NCBI GenBank assembly: GCA_002786385.1
Contig: PGCN01000025.1
Span: 248,001-312,000 of the forward strand
Source of the DNA: Flavobacterium sp. FEMGT703F
Lineage (GTDB): Bacteria; Bacteroidota; Bacteroidia; Flavobacteriales; Flavobacteriaceae
DNA: 64,000 nt
Direction: 5' to 3'
Made by a program: the position numbers and the translations under genes. Shown here in pieces: positions 26,335 to 35,556 of this stretch. Every line of letters starts with the position of its first letter. The stretch's first letter is position 1. The notes under the pieces were generated by a model that saw nothing but the letters and a program-made list of their open reading frames with translations, was not told where the DNA came from and did no database searches.

Positions 26335-28389
26335 TTATTGAAAATCGGCATCTGAAACACCTTCGTTAATTTTAACTTCAGACATTTTGATGTCTAATTC
26401 AAAGCCAACATTCATGATGTGGTTGAAAGGAAGTTTTACACCTTTTACGTCTCTGTAATCACCAAAAGTAGTTACTTGAGTTACTTTTTGACCACCTTGT
26501 TCACTTGTAGAAGCTTCGGCAATTTTCAAGCCTGATTTTACATCGAAGTAGTAAGTAGTATCGCCGTCAACAACAGTGTAAGCATCGCTTCCGTTCATAG
26601 GCTCAATGCCGCTTAGCGTTACTCCGGCTTTAGTAGCTAATAAAGTTTCGCTAAACAACACAGCGCTTTCTTTCATTTCAGCTAATTCTTTACCTTCCAT
26701 TACTTTTTTCTGTCCTTGTTGCGAAGCATAAGCGGTATTTCCGTTTACCACTTGTTTCATTAATGAACCCATTCCGGCCATTGATAATTCTTCAGCAAAT
26801 CTTCCTTTAGAATCGATTTTTGAAGTGTAAGTTAATGGCATTGGTGCTTGAGGAATTTTAGCAGAACCTAAATAAGCAATTGATTTTACAGTTTTGATGG
26901 CTTTGTCACCACCAATAGCATTGATGTAATTGTCGATTACCGTTTTTACCGTTACGCCGGCAGGAATCGCTTTTTTCATAGCCGGTTTTTCTGTTGGATT
27001 ACCAAATTTATCAAAGAAGAAAATCGGAATTTTCAAACTTTCTAATCCCGGCAAAACTTCAGCTGCTTTTCCTACTACTAAGATTCTTAAGTTATCAGCT
27101 AAGAAGTATTTGTTTACCACTCTCATTACATCATCCGGAGTAACGGCGTTGATGTTTTTGATGTAGTTTTCATAGAAATCAGCCGGAAGACCTTCTGTTT
27201 CAATGTTTAAAGCATAACGGGCAACAGTAGACGGTTTTTCTACTTGCATTACGAAACGACCAATGTAACCTGCTTTTACGTTGTTCAATGCCTCTTCAGT
27301 AACTTTTTCAGTTCTGATACGGTTTAATTCGTATAAAGCTTGAGTGATGGCACTATCAGTTACTGCATTTCTTACTTGCGTATTGGCTCTGAATTGGCTG
27401 TACATGTTTTTGTCGAAACCAACACTAGAGCGGGCACCGTATGTCCAACCGTGTTTTTCTCTCAAGTTCATGTTCAAGTAGCTGTTAAAATCGCCACCAA
27501 ATACTTGATTCGCTAAAATTACCGGGAAGAAATCGGCATCGCCCATTTTCAAGTTTACCGTGTTGAAAAGAGTGATTTCCGACTGCACTGCGTTCGGCAT
27601 ATCTACAAAATTGATTTGTGAATACTGAACGTTGGTTGGGTTAGAGTAAGTTAATCTTGGCGCAGTAGCTTTTACCCATGAACCGAATAATTTCTCTACT
27701 AATTTTTTAACTTCTTTGGTTTTAACATCGCCAACTACCACTAAGTAAGCTTTTTCAGGAACAAAGTAAGTGCTGTAATTGGTTTTTACATCGGCTAAAG
27801 AAACGTTGTTGATGGTTTCTTCTGACAAGTATTCACCTGCAGGATGGTTTTTCCCGTAAGCTAAAACTCGCTCTACTCTTCCGGCTACTGCAGGAACGCT
27901 TTTCTCTTGCGTTTTTAAGCCTTCGATTAGTTTTTCTTTTTCTTTGTCGAATTCTTCTTGCGTGAAGTTAGGCATTAAAGCACCTTCGGCCATCAATTCT
28001 AAAATTCTTTTCGAGTGTTTAGACAAACCGCTGGCAGAAGCTCCTGACGAGAAAAAGTTAATGTTAGCGCCTAAGAAATCGATTTCTTCATTAAAAGCAT
28101 CTTTCGATGTTTTGGTAGAACCGTTTCCGATTAAGCTGCTCGTTAAATCGTCAACGCCTTTTTTGTTACCTTCCGCATACGGAGTGTTATCGATAGTTAA
28201 GTTGAAAGATACACGAGGTAATTTATGGTTTTCAACCACTAAAACCTTCAAGCCGTTTGGCAAAGAAAAAGTTTCCGGTTTTTTGATGTTAATAGTTGGT
28301 GCCGGACCCGGTTTTGGTTGGGTTCTGTCTTGTGCTTGCATAGTTAAGGTTAAAAACAAGCTTGATAATACTATAATTGTTTTTTTCAT
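26335..28389 (-). CDS. Inactive M16-type peptidase subunit with a C-terminal lipoprotein-sorting-like domain
   Basis: A 684-residue exported protein with a signal peptide ending near TMQAQD. Two M16 domains (about 35-245 and 250-440) resemble insulinase-type proteases. At the place of the zinc motif HxxEH it has GVDDLTSSL, so it cannot be catalytic, like the non-catalytic subunit of the mitochondrial processing peptidase. The last ~200 residues (from about 480, VIDNYINAIGGDKAI) look like a LolA-type lipid-binding fold. It lies 13 nt behind the active M16 gene, so the two form a heterodimer-like pair in the periplasm. The ATG at 28389 was preferred because the longer frame lacks a signal peptide start. 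Confidence 0.9.
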   Translation of the reverse strand: MKKTIIVLSSLFLTLTMQAQDRTQPKPGPAPTINIKKPETFSLPNGLKVLVVENHKLPRVSFNLTIDNTPYAEGNKKGVDDLTSSLIGNGSTKTSKDAFNEEIDFLGANINFFSSGASASGLSKHSKRILELMAEGALMPNFTQEEFDKEKEKLIEGLKTQEKSVPAVAGRVERVLAYGKNHPAGEYLSEETINNVSLADVKTNYSTYFVPEKAYLVVVGDVKTKEVKKLVEKLFGSWVKATAPRLTYSNPTNVQYSQINFVDMPNAVQSEITLFNTVNLKMGDADFFPVILANQVFGGDFNSYLNMNLREKHGWTYGARSSVGFDKNMYSQFRANTQVRNAVTDSAITQALYELNRIRTEKVTEEALNNVKAGYIGRFVMQVEKPSTVARYALNIETEGLPADFYENYIKNINAVTPDDVMRVVNKYFLADNLRILVVGKAAEVLPGLESLKIPIFFFDKFGNPTEKPAMKKAIPAGVTVKTVIDNYINAIGGDKAIKTVKSIAYLGSAKIPQAPMPLTYTSKIDSKGRFAEELSMAGMGSLMKQVVNGNTAYASQQGQKKVMEGKELAEMKESAVLFSETLLATKAGVTLSGIEPMNGSDAYTVVDGDTTYYFDVKSGLKIAEASTSEQGGQKVTQVTTFGDYRDVKGVKLPFNHIMNVGFELDIKMSEVKINEGVSDADFQ

Positions 28390-28402
28390 GATACTTTGAG
28401 TC

Positions 28403-29728
28403 TTAGTTTTGAGCTTTGTCTTTGGCCGGTACATAATCCAAAATCAAACGTTGATTCGGGTTCAAGTATTTTTTAGCGATATCTCTGATTTCTTCACGAG
28501 TGATAGAACGGAAGATTTCGATTTCGGTGTTGATTAAGTTTACATCACCGTATAAAAGATAGAAAGTAGCTAAGTTTTCGGCTACACCTTCTACGCTGGC
28601 ATTGTTGTCAACATAGTTGCTTTCGTAGATGTTTTGCAATTTTTGAAAATCTTTCTCAGAAATCAATTCGTTTTGCAATTTTACAATTTCCTCATCGATT
28701 TCTCGGATCAAGTCGGCCGAAGTGTTTTCACCTTGTGGCATTCCGTATAAAATGTACTGACCGTAATCTTCCTGTGTATAGTTGAAGGCACCTACTTGTA
28801 AAGCCATTTTTTTATCGTCTACGATTTTTTTGTACAATTTAGAACTCTTACCATTGCTTAAATAAGTAGAAATCATATCTAAAACTCTCGCGTCACGGGT
28901 TTTCATTGATGGTGTTCTGTAAGCCGCTACTACCATTTCTTTTTGGATGTTCGGATCTTCGTAACGGGCTTTGATAGGCTCGGTGATTGGAGCTTCAACA
29001 AAAGTTTCTTTTTTAATTTCCACACCTCTTGGGATTGGGCCGAAATATTTTTCAATCCATGCTTTGGTTTGCGCGATGTTAATTTGACCGGCTACTACCA
29101 AAACAGCGTTGTTAGGCGTGTAGAATTTTTTGTTGAATGCTTGGAATTCCTCCAAAGTGGCAGCGTCTAAGTGAGCCATTGAACCAATCGGAGCCCAACG
29201 GTACGGGTGATTTTTAAACATGTTTTTCTTTACTTCGGCAATCAATTGACCGTAAGGTTGGTTGTCAACACGCAATCTTTTTTCTTCTTTAACTACTTCA
29301 TTTTGAGTGTCAACACCAATTTGGTTGATAACCGGATGCATTAATCGCTCAGATTCCATCCACAATCCTAACTCGGTATTGTTAGAAGGGAAAACTTCAA
29401 AGTAGTAGGTTCTGTCTTCCGAAGTATTGGCGTTATTTGTTCCTCCGTTAGAAGTTACAATTTTGAACCATTCTCCTCTTTTGATGTTTTCAGTTCCTTC
29501 GAATAATAAATGCTCAAAGAAGTGAGCAAATCCTGTTCTTTCCGGATTCTCATCTTTAGAACCTACGTGGTACATTACCGAAGTAATCACCACCGGTGCA
29601 GACGGATCGTTGTGTAAAATAACATGCAAACCATTCGGTAAATCGTACTCTTCAAAAGCTACCTTTTGAGCATGTGCTGTTCCTCCAAGCATAAGCAATG
29701 AACTTAAAGCAATTAATGATTTTTTCAT
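28403..29728 (-). CDS. Active M16-family zinc metallopeptidase, exported
   Basis: A 441-residue protein with a clear signal peptide (cleavage near GTAHAQ). The zinc-binding motif is HFFEH at about residue 68, with the downstream Glu in the NANTSEDRTYYFEV region. It has the typical two-domain M16 layout (about 25-230 and 240-430). It is the catalytic member of a pair with the inactive homologue encoded next. Such pairs are thought to degrade peptides in the periplasm. A TACTTTTG promoter box and a perfect 14-bp palindrome lie upstream. Confidence 0.93.
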   Translation of the reverse strand: MKKSLIALSSLLMLGGTAHAQKVAFEEYDLPNGLHVILHNDPSAPVVITSVMYHVGSKDENPERTGFAHFFEHLLFEGTENIKRGEWFKIVTSNGGTNNANTSEDRTYYFEVFPSNNTELGLWMESERLMHPVINQIGVDTQNEVVKEEKRLRVDNQPYGQLIAEVKKNMFKNHPYRWAPIGSMAHLDAATLEEFQAFNKKFYTPNNAVLVVAGQINIAQTKAWIEKYFGPIPRGVEIKKETFVEAPITEPIKARYEDPNIQKEMVVAAYRTPSMKTRDARVLDMISTYLSNGKSSKLYKKIVDDKKMALQVGAFNYTQEDYGQYILYGMPQGENTSADLIREIDEEIVKLQNELISEKDFQKLQNIYESNYVDNNASVEGVAENLATFYLLYGDVNLINTEIEIFRSITREEIRDIAKKYLNPNQRLILDYVPAKDKAQN

Positions 29729-29759
29729 AAAAAATTGAAATTTTTTCGTTGATTGTTGA

Positions 29760-29797
29760 GTTAGTTAACTAACCTTTAAATTTGTTACACAAAAGTA
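29760..29797 (-). promoter_or_regulatory. Promoter box and 14-bp palindrome in front of the M16 pair
   Basis: On the minus strand TACTTTTG (29790-29797) matches TANNTTTG. Between it and the gene lies the perfect palindrome GTTAGTTAACTAAC (29760-29773), about 32 bp upstream of the ATG. Its position just downstream of the start point fits an operator, but no regulator is known. Confidence 0.5.
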
Positions 29798-29889
29798 CTT
29801 TTTTTTATCTAAAAATGTGATAACCCGCACAATTATATTGTTTTGGCTAAGAGGCTGTTGCTGAGATTTGAAAAAAATGCTTTACGGGG

Positions 29890-29919
29890 TTGTGTGTAAA
29901 AGAAATAGTTGTATATTTG
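29890..29919 (+). promoter_or_regulatory. Promoter of rplU-rpmA
   Basis: TTG (29890-29892), 19 bp, then TATATTTG (29912-29919). This is an excellent match to the Bacteroidota consensus, 31 bp before the rplU ATG. Confidence 0.8.
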
Positions 29920-29950
29920 CGCACTTAAAAATTAACTAAACATTATTGTT

Positions 29951-30313
29951 ATGTACGCAATCGTAGAGATAGCAGGGCAACAATTTAAAGTAAGCAAAGA
30001 CCAAAAAGTTTTTGTTCACCGTTTGGCTACAGAAGAAGGATCAAAAGTTTCTTTTGACAAAGTTCTTTTGTTAGACGACAATGGTAACATCACTTTAGGC
30101 GCCCCAGCTATAGAAGGTGCTTCAGTAGAAGCCAAAGTGTTACAACACTTAAAAGGAGACAAAGTAATCGTTTTCAAAAAGAAAAGAAGAAAAGGTTACA
30201 AAAAAAGAAACGGACACAGACAGTCGTTGACTCAAATCGTAATTGAGGGAATCAACGGAAGTGCTGCTCCAAAAAAGAAAGCAGCAAAAAAAGCTGAAGC
30301 TACAGAAGAATAA
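29951..30313 (+). CDS. rplU: 50S ribosomal protein bL21
   Basis: A 120-residue ribosomal protein. The first ~100 residues match bL21 ([18 protein letters not shown] at the start; [15 protein letters not shown] near residue 77). A basic and acidic tail ([16 protein letters not shown]) extends it by about 15 residues beyond the Escherichia coli protein. It is cotranscribed with rpmA, which follows after 24 bp. Confidence 0.97.
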   Translation: MYAIVEIAGQQFKVSKDQKVFVHRLATEEGSKVSFDKVLLLDDNGNITLGAPAIEGASVEAKVLQHLKGDKVIVFKKKRRKGYKKRNGHRQSLTQIVIEGINGSAAPKKKAAKKAEATEE

Positions 30314-30337
30314 TTAACATTTAAAAACTAAAACGTC

Positions 30338-30598
30338 ATGGCTCACAAGAAAGGTGTCGGTAGTTCTAAGAATGGTAGAGAATCAGAATCGAAACGTTTA
30401 GGCGTTAAGATTTATGGTGGTCAAGCTGCAATTGCTGGTAATATCATCGTTAGACAAAGAGGTTCTAAGCACAATGCCGGAGATAACGTTTACATGGGTA
30501 AAGATCACACTTTACATGCAAAGGTTGACGGAATTGTAAAATTCCAGAAAAAAGGCGATAACAAATCATTTGTATCTGTCCTTCCGTTCGAAGCATAA
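30338..30598 (+). CDS. rpmA: 50S ribosomal protein bL27
   Basis: An 86-residue ribosomal protein whose N-terminus reaches the peptidyl-transferase centre. [20 protein letters not shown] is the conserved basic start, with no N-terminal extension of the kind that needs cleavage in Firmicutes. It ends at a strong terminator at 30621. Confidence 0.97.
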   Translation: MAHKKGVGSSKNGRESESKRLGVKIYGGQAAIAGNIIVRQRGSKHNAGDNVYMGKDHTLHAKVDGIVKFQKKGDNKSFVSVLPFEA

Positions 30599-30620
30599 GA
30601 ACAAACTCTTATCACAATAT

Positions 30621-30655
30621 AAAACCCGCTCAGCAATGAGCGGGTTTTTTTATTT
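30621..30655 (+). terminator. Terminator of rplU-rpmA
   Basis: A perfect 12-bp stem, AAAACCCGCTCA with TGAGCGGGTTTT, around a GCAA loop, followed by T residues. A close relative follows the next gene. Confidence 0.93.
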
Positions 30656-30861
30656 TCTTGTCGCACAGATTTGTCCGCAATTACTTATTGCTCGTTTTTT
30701 TTTGTACGAAGCTACAGCAAGAATGTCAAGAATGTAAATTATTGCGGTAGACTTGTCGCAAATATTTTCAAAAACCACTTTCCTTTTTTAATTTTTGCCT
30801 AATTTTAGCCAAAGCAAATTGCCCAAAACAGTCCGGAATTGTAAAACGATTTGTCCTATTT

Positions 30862-31704
30862 ATGTATTTAATCAACAAGCGGCCAAAGTATTTTGGTTTT
30901 TTTGACTTTTTTAAATTATCCTTAGTCTGTTTGGTTTTCGATTTTACGACCATGTTGGTGATTGAACAATTCACCAGTCTCAGTGGCGTTGTATTACTGG
31001 TTTTAGAGTCGGTAATCTTCACACTTTCCTTTTCAACAGCCTACTATTTGATTTATTATCGTCCCTTTCATCATTCTTTCCAAAACTCCTTGGAGTTGTT
31101 AAATGAATTTGAAACTGTATTGCGAACCACAAGCGATGGATTTTGGATTACCGACATAGAACATAACGGCAGAATCTTATTCGTTAACGATGCTTATTGC
31201 GAAATGATTGGCTATACGCGACAAGAGTTACTACAAATGAATATAAGAGATATTGATTGTAATGAGTCGCTTGAAGAAATGAAAAACCATTTTCAAAGGA
31301 TAATCGAAAAAAGACACGATAGGTTTGTCAGCACTCATATGACCAAGTCGGGAGAAAAAATAGAAGTTGAGGTTAGCGTAACCTTTTTAAATATCAACCA
31401 AGGAAGGTTTTATGTTTTTCTTAAAAATATTACCCAAGAGCAACAGCTCAAGCGAAATATGTTGGGGCAAAATGAGAAGTTATACGAAATCGCATTTTTG
31501 CAATCTCACCAAGTTAGAGCACCAATAGTTCGGCTTTTAGGGTTGATCAACCTAATCAATTACGAGGAATTTAATGATCCTGAAAACAAAGAAATCATCC
31601 ACGCTCTCAAAGACTCAACGGTAAATTTTGATGAAATCATCCGTGAAATCATCAATAAAACCAACGATTTATACCAACTCAAGCAAGAAAACGACTCCAA
31701 ATAA
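30862..31704 (+). CDS. Membrane PAS-domain protein with a histidine phosphoacceptor helix but no kinase domain
   Basis: 280 residues. Two membrane segments (about 12-34 and 41-66) are followed by a PAS domain (about 82-195, DGFWITDIEHNGRILFVNDA...YCEMIGYT). A DHp-like helix holds H216 in FLQSHQVRAPIVRLLGL, the pattern around the phosphorylated His in hybrid-type sensor kinases of this group. The protein then ends; no ATP-binding (HATPase) domain follows, and a terminator lies 20 bp downstream, so this is not a frameshift. It may be a phosphoacceptor or a dimerisation partner for a full kinase. The promoter was not found. Confidence 0.8.
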   Translation: MYLINKRPKYFGFFDFFKLSLVCLVFDFTTMLVIEQFTSLSGVVLLVLESVIFTLSFSTAYYLIYYRPFHHSFQNSLELLNEFETVLRTTSDGFWITDIEHNGRILFVNDAYCEMIGYTRQELLQMNIRDIDCNESLEEMKNHFQRIIEKRHDRFVSTHMTKSGEKIEVEVSVTFLNINQGRFYVFLKNITQEQQLKRNMLGQNEKLYEIAFLQSHQVRAPIVRLLGLINLINYEEFNDPENKEIIHALKDSTVNFDEIIREIINKTNDLYQLKQENDSK

Positions 31705-31723
31705 TAAGGTTGGTTTAGCCATC

Positions 31724-31753
31724 AAAACCGTTCAGCAATGAGCGGTTTTTTAT
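31724..31753 (+). terminator. Terminator of the PAS gene, near-copy of the rpmA terminator
   Basis: AAAACCGTTCA pairs with TGAGCGGTTTT around a GCAA loop, followed by T residues. The core CAGCAATGAGCGG is shared with 30621-30655. Confidence 0.88.
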
Positions 31754-31837
31754 TTTGGAGCGGCCGATCGAAGTGAATTGGGGAAGCAAAGGTTCGGTTT
31801 TTTTGGTTTTTCTTCCCGCTATTTGTTTCATTTTATT

Positions 31838-31863
31838 GTCACCCTGAGCGCAGTCGAAGGGCT
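31838..31863. repeat. Short dispersed palindromic repeat, identical to the copy at 5568
   Basis: The 26 bp match the copy at 5568-5593. They sit in a 360-bp gene-free stretch between the PAS gene and ahcY. Confidence 0.8.
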
Positions 31864-31926
31864 TTTAAAAAACAAAAAGATTTCCTCTTCAATCGGGGCT
31901 AGCCGGTATTCGTCTTTTGTCTCAGG

Positions 31927-31995
31927 AATATCGTCCCTAACGGGACTTCTTTTTATATGGATTTTTGCTACCCACATTAAATCCCTAACGGGATT
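31927..31995 (+). repeat. Two REP-like palindromes between the PAS gene and ahcY
   Basis: 31927-31948 contains GTCCCTAACGGGAC, and 31967-31995 contains TACCCACATTAAATCCCTAA then CGGGATT. Both are members of the family around the transposase at 17.8 kb. The remaining bases of this 400-bp gene-free stretch (31754-32067) show no gene. The short frame across it is made of repeats. Confidence 0.8.
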
Positions 31996-32067
31996 GTAAA
32001 CATAAGACATCTTTTTTCTTACTGTTCGGCCTACGGTATCAACAAATCAAAAGGAATTGTAAATAAA

Positions 32068-32093
32068 AAACCCTCGCTTGAAGCAAGGGTTTA
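32068..32093 (-). terminator. Terminator of ahcY
   Basis: On the minus strand AAACCCT pairs with AGGGTTT, extended by an inner GCTT/AAGC pairing, followed by a run of T residues. Confidence 0.82.
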
Positions 32094-32114
32094 TATCTAA
32101 TATTTAAAATCTGA

Positions 32115-33431
32115 TTAATATCTGTAATATTCCGGTTTAAACGGTCCTTGAACGTCAACACCAATATAAGCGGCTTGTTCATTGTTTAAGGTCTCCAATT
32201 CAACCCCTAATTTAGCCAAGTGTAAAGCAGCCACTTTTTCATCTAAATGTTTAGGCAACATGTACACTTCATTTTTGTAGGCAGCGCTGTTGTTCCACAA
32301 TTCGATTTGAGCCAAAGTTTGGTTGGTGAATGAGTTACTCATTACAAAACTTGGGTGACCGGTAGCACAACCTAAGTTTACTAAACGACCTTCAGCTAAG
32401 ATAATGATATCTTTACCGTTAACGTTGTATTTGTCTACTTGTGGTTTGATTTCTACTTTAGAATCACCGTGGTTTTGGTTTAACCAAGCCATGTCGATTT
32501 CGTTGTCAAAGTGACCAATGTTACATACGATGGTTTTGTCTTTCATCGCTTCAAAGTGTCTTCCAACAACGATGTCTTTGTTACCTGTAGTTGTAATCAC
32601 GATATCAGCATTAGCGATAACGGTGTCTAATTTTTTCACTTCAAATCCGTCCATAGCCGCTTGTAAAGCACAAATCGGGTCAATTTCAGTAACAGTTACA
32701 ATAGAACCCGCGCCTCTGAAAGAAGCTGCAGTTCCTTTACCAACGTCTCCGTAACCACAAACTACAACTCTTTTTCCGGCCAACATAATGTCGGTAGCAC
32801 GACGAACAGCATCAACAGCTGATTCTTTACATCCGTATTTGTTGTCAAATTTCGATTTAGTAACCGAATCGTTTACGTTAATAGCCGGCATGTATAAAGT
32901 ACCGTTTTTCATTCTTTCGTATAAACGGTGAACTCCGGTTGTAGTTTCTTCTGATAAACCTTTGATGCCCGGAATTAATTCAGGGTAACGGTCGAATACC
33001 ATGTTTGTCAAATCACCACCATCATCCAAAATCATGTTCAATGGTTTTCTGTCTTCACCAAAGAATAAAGTTTGTTCAATACACCAATCAAATTCTTCTT
33101 CGTTCAAACCTTTCCAAGCGTAAACCTGGATTCCTGCAGCAGCAATAGCAGCCGCAGCCTGATCTTGAGTAGAGAAAATGTTACAAGAAGACCAAGTCAC
33201 TTCGGCACCCAAAGCGATCAAAGTTTCGATTAAAACAGCAGTTTGGATAGTCATGTGAAGACATCCTGCAATGCGTGCGCCTTTAAGCGGTTGACTGGCT
33301 CCATATTCTTCACGAAGTGCCATTAATCCGGGCATTTCGGCTTCGGCCAACTCAATTTCTTTTCTTCCCCAAGCTGCCAAGTTAATATCTTTAACTTTGT
33401 AAGCTACAAAAGGTAATGTTTGTGTACTCAT
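32115..33431 (-). CDS. ahcY: S-adenosylhomocysteine hydrolase
   Basis: This NAD-dependent enzyme splits S-adenosylhomocysteine into adenosine and homocysteine and relieves inhibition of methyltransferases. It has 438 residues. The substrate region includes [16 protein letters not shown] and [17 protein letters not shown]. The NAD-binding Rossmann motif is GYGDVGKG (about 224-231). The C-terminus PEYYRY carries the conserved Lys/Tyr region that contacts NAD of the neighbouring subunit (KPEYYRY). A TAATTTTG promoter box lies about 35 bp upstream. Confidence 0.97.
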   Translation of the reverse strand: MSTQTLPFVAYKVKDINLAAWGRKEIELAEAEMPGLMALREEYGASQPLKGARIAGCLHMTIQTAVLIETLIALGAEVTWSSCNIFSTQDQAAAAIAAAGIQVYAWKGLNEEEFDWCIEQTLFFGEDRKPLNMILDDGGDLTNMVFDRYPELIPGIKGLSEETTTGVHRLYERMKNGTLYMPAINVNDSVTKSKFDNKYGCKESAVDAVRRATDIMLAGKRVVVCGYGDVGKGTAASFRGAGSIVTVTEIDPICALQAAMDGFEVKKLDTVIANADIVITTTGNKDIVVGRHFEAMKDKTIVCNIGHFDNEIDMAWLNQNHGDSKVEIKPQVDKYNVNGKDIIILAEGRLVNLGCATGHPSFVMSNSFTNQTLAQIELWNNSAAYKNEVYMLPKHLDEKVAALHLAKLGVELETLNNEQAAYIGVDVQGPFKPEYYRY

Positions 33432-33465
33432 CTATTGTGTATATTTGTTTTATAAAATTGTGGCG

Positions 33466-33473
33466 CAAAATTA
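33466..33473 (-). promoter_or_regulatory. -7 box of ahcY
   Basis: On the minus strand TAATTTTG matches TANNTTTG, 35 bp upstream of the ATG. No -33 element was recognised. Confidence 0.5.
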
Positions 33474-33570
33474 CGGAATAGAAAAGAATTAAAAAAAACT
33501 TTTTTGATTTTTTAGGGATTGTTTAAGCGCTTAATTTTCTGAAAAACAATTAGATAATTTTAAAACACCC

Positions 33571-34215
33571 ATGCCGTTACTAAAAATCAAAGCTTTAAAT
33601 ACTAACACTACGCTTTATGTTTGGAAAATCACCGAGTCTTTCGATGAACTTTTTCGAAGTGTAGCTTTGAAAGATGTTTCTCTGGCAAGATTAGAAGGGA
33701 TGAAAGCCGAAAGCCACCAAAAAGGGTTTCTCAGCGTAAGAAGATTGTTGATGGAAGCAGGTTATATCGACTTCGATTTGTATTACGATGCGTTTGGGAA
33801 GCCGCATTTGGCCGATGGGAAACACATTTCGATTTCCCATTCCCATGATTTTTCGGTAATCGTAATCAGTCAAGAAAATATTGGAGCCGATCTTGAACTT
33901 CTAAAAGAAAAAACCCTGAAACTAGCACCCAGATTTATGGATGTTACGCATTTGAAAGGTTTGTCAGAAACCGATTCGCTCCAAAAAGCTACGGTGGTTT
34001 GGGGTATTAAAGAGTCGGTTTTTAAGATAAAAAATGAAGTCGGCATTAGTTTTAAAGATCATATTTTTGAAAGCGATTTTAATCTCAACGATAAACAATG
34101 TAAAGTCACCTTGAGGTTCAACAATAAAGAAGAGTATTTTGATATACTATTCGATTTCATCGAAGACTATGTGTTTGTTTGTGCCTTTAATTCTGTTTCT
34201 TTGAGCGATGTTTAG
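33571..34215 (+). CDS. 4'-phosphopantetheinyl transferase superfamily protein
   Basis: This 214-residue enzyme class moves phosphopantetheine from CoA to a serine of carrier proteins. The Sfp-type motifs are visible: ISISHSHDFSVIVIS followed by GAD107-L-E109 (metal ligands) and W144-GIKE148-SVFK152 (the WxxKExxxK motif). The substrate carrier is unknown; no carrier protein or synthase gene lies nearby. It overlaps the frame of the next gene only if that gene uses its first ATG. With the preferred start there is a 13-nt gap. Confidence 0.88.
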   Translation: MPLLKIKALNTNTTLYVWKITESFDELFRSVALKDVSLARLEGMKAESHQKGFLSVRRLLMEAGYIDFDLYYDAFGKPHLADGKHISISHSHDFSVIVISQENIGADLELLKEKTLKLAPRFMDVTHLKGLSETDSLQKATVVWGIKESVFKIKNEVGISFKDHIFESDFNLNDKQCKVTLRFNNKEEYFDILFDFIEDYVFVCAFNSVSLSDV

Positions 34216-34228
34216 GACAAATACAACA

Positions 34229-34942
34229 ATGAAAAACATTTACCAAGACATACAAACGGCTAAAAGTAACCAACAAAAGCTATTAGCCATTTTGCTGGAT
34301 CCCGATAAAGTTTCGGTTACAGCCATAGGTAAACTAGCAAAAAAAATCAACCTATCTCCGGCAAGTCATATTTTTGTCGGTGGCAGCTCTTTTGAAGGCA
34401 ATCATTTAAATGAACTGCTCAAGGTTTTAAAATCTCAAATAAATTTACCTATTGTACTTTTCCCCGGAAATCCTTCGCAAATTTCACCCGAAGCCCACGG
34501 GATTTTGTTTCTACAACTACTCTCAGGCAGAAATCCGGAATACCTAATTGAGCACCAAGTGAACGCTGTTCCTGTTTTAGAAAAAACACATCTTGAAATT
34601 CTTTCTACCGGTTATATTTTAATTGAAAGCGGTCACGAAACCGCCGTTGAAAGAGTCAGCCAAACGAAACCGATTAACCGAGACCAAATCGATTATGTTG
34701 CCCAAACGGCCAAAGCCGGTGAATTTATCGGAAATAAATTAATCTACCTCGAAGCCGGAAGCGGTGCGCAACAAGCAGTGTCTTTGGCTATGATTACTGC
34801 AGTGTCGCAACGCATTTCGATTCCGCTAATCGTGGGCGGCGGTATTCGTTCGCGAGAAGCTATTAATTCAGCTTTTGATGCCGGTGCCGATTTGGTGGTT
34901 ATCGGCACTGCTTTTGAAAACGACCCAACTTTCTTCGACTGA
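34229..34942 (+). CDS. Geranylgeranylglyceryl phosphate synthase family protein (PcrB/GGGPS)
   Basis: A TIM-barrel prenyltransferase of 237 residues that couples an isoprenoid diphosphate to glycerol-1-phosphate. Motifs are LLDPDK (22-27; D24 and D26 region binds Mg), YLEAGSGA (173-180, phosphate/glycerol contacts) and GGGIRS (203-208, phosphate binding). Flavobacteria are known to carry this otherwise archaeal-type enzyme. The longest frame starts at 34208 inside the previous gene. The ATG at 34229 gives MKNIYQDI, a typical N-terminus. The stop overlaps the next start (TGATG), so it is coupled to the transporter gene. Confidence 0.92.
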   Translation: MKNIYQDIQTAKSNQQKLLAILLDPDKVSVTAIGKLAKKINLSPASHIFVGGSSFEGNHLNELLKVLKSQINLPIVLFPGNPSQISPEAHGILFLQLLSGRNPEYLIEHQVNAVPVLEKTHLEILSTGYILIESGHETAVERVSQTKPINRDQIDYVAQTAKAGEFIGNKLIYLEAGSGAQQAVSLAMITAVSQRISIPLIVGGGIRSREAINSAFDAGADLVVIGTAFENDPTFFD

Positions 34943-35556
34943 TGCTAGATTTTTTTATATCACAATATCAAAATGCTTCCTTCCTTCAAATTATCTTGGA
35001 GTTTTTGGTATTTGTATTCGGAATTGCCAGTGTGGTGTTAGCTAAAAAAGAAAATATTTGGGTGTATCCAACCGGTTTGATTGCTACGGTTATTACAACC
35101 TATTTGTTGTATCAAGCGAAGTATTTCGGTGATATGACAATGAACGCCTATTACTCTTTAATGAGTCTTTACGGATGGTACAAATGGTCGGCCAAGACTA
35201 ACGAGCCCGAAATCAAAATCACCCGAACCAATATGCGCGAAAAACTTATCGGTTTGGGATTGTTTGGACTAACTATGGTCATCACTTACATGGTTTACAA
35301 GTTTTTTGATTACAAACTTGAAATTCCTAATTATATTGATATTTTTACATCCGGCCTTTTTTTTACAGCCATGTGGTATATGGCACTTAAAAAAATAGAA
35401 AATTGGACGTTGTGGATTATTGGGGATTGCATCGTTGTGCCGTTGTTTGCCTATAGAGGCTTGGGAATGTTATCGCTTCAATACTTCATTTTCACAATTT
35501 TGGCCGTTTACGGATATTTGGAATGGAAGAAAATCATACTAGAAAAGAAAGTTTAG
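34942..35556 (+). CDS. pnuC: PnuC-family vitamin transporter (nicotinamide riboside or thiamine type)
   Basis: A 204-residue inner-membrane protein with about seven membrane segments. The family signatures are NIWVYPTGLIAT, YYSLMSLYGWYKWS (about 72-85) and KIENWTLWIIGDC (about 152-164). PnuC moves nicotinamide riboside, and its PnuT relatives in Bacteroidota move thiamine. Which one this is cannot be read from the sequence. A TPP riboswitch and a TonB-dependent receptor lie 2 kb downstream, but this gene is upstream of the riboswitch and therefore not obviously under its control. The GGGPS gene stops within its first codon. Confidence 0.88.
   Translation: MLDFFISQYQNASFLQIILEFLVFVFGIASVVLAKKENIWVYPTGLIATVITTYLLYQAKYFGDMTMNAYYSLMSLYGWYKWSAKTNEPEIKITRTNMREKLIGLGLFGLTMVITYMVYKFFDYKLEIPNYIDIFTSGLFFTAMWYMALKKIENWTLWIIGDCIVVPLFAYRGLGMLSLQYFIFTILAVYGYLEWKKIILEKKV

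Noticed and set aside
31778..31999. 73-codon open frame between the PAS gene and ahcY
   Set aside because: It consists of the dispersed GTCACCCTGAGCG repeat and two REP-like palindromes read as protein, with no promoter and no conserved features.
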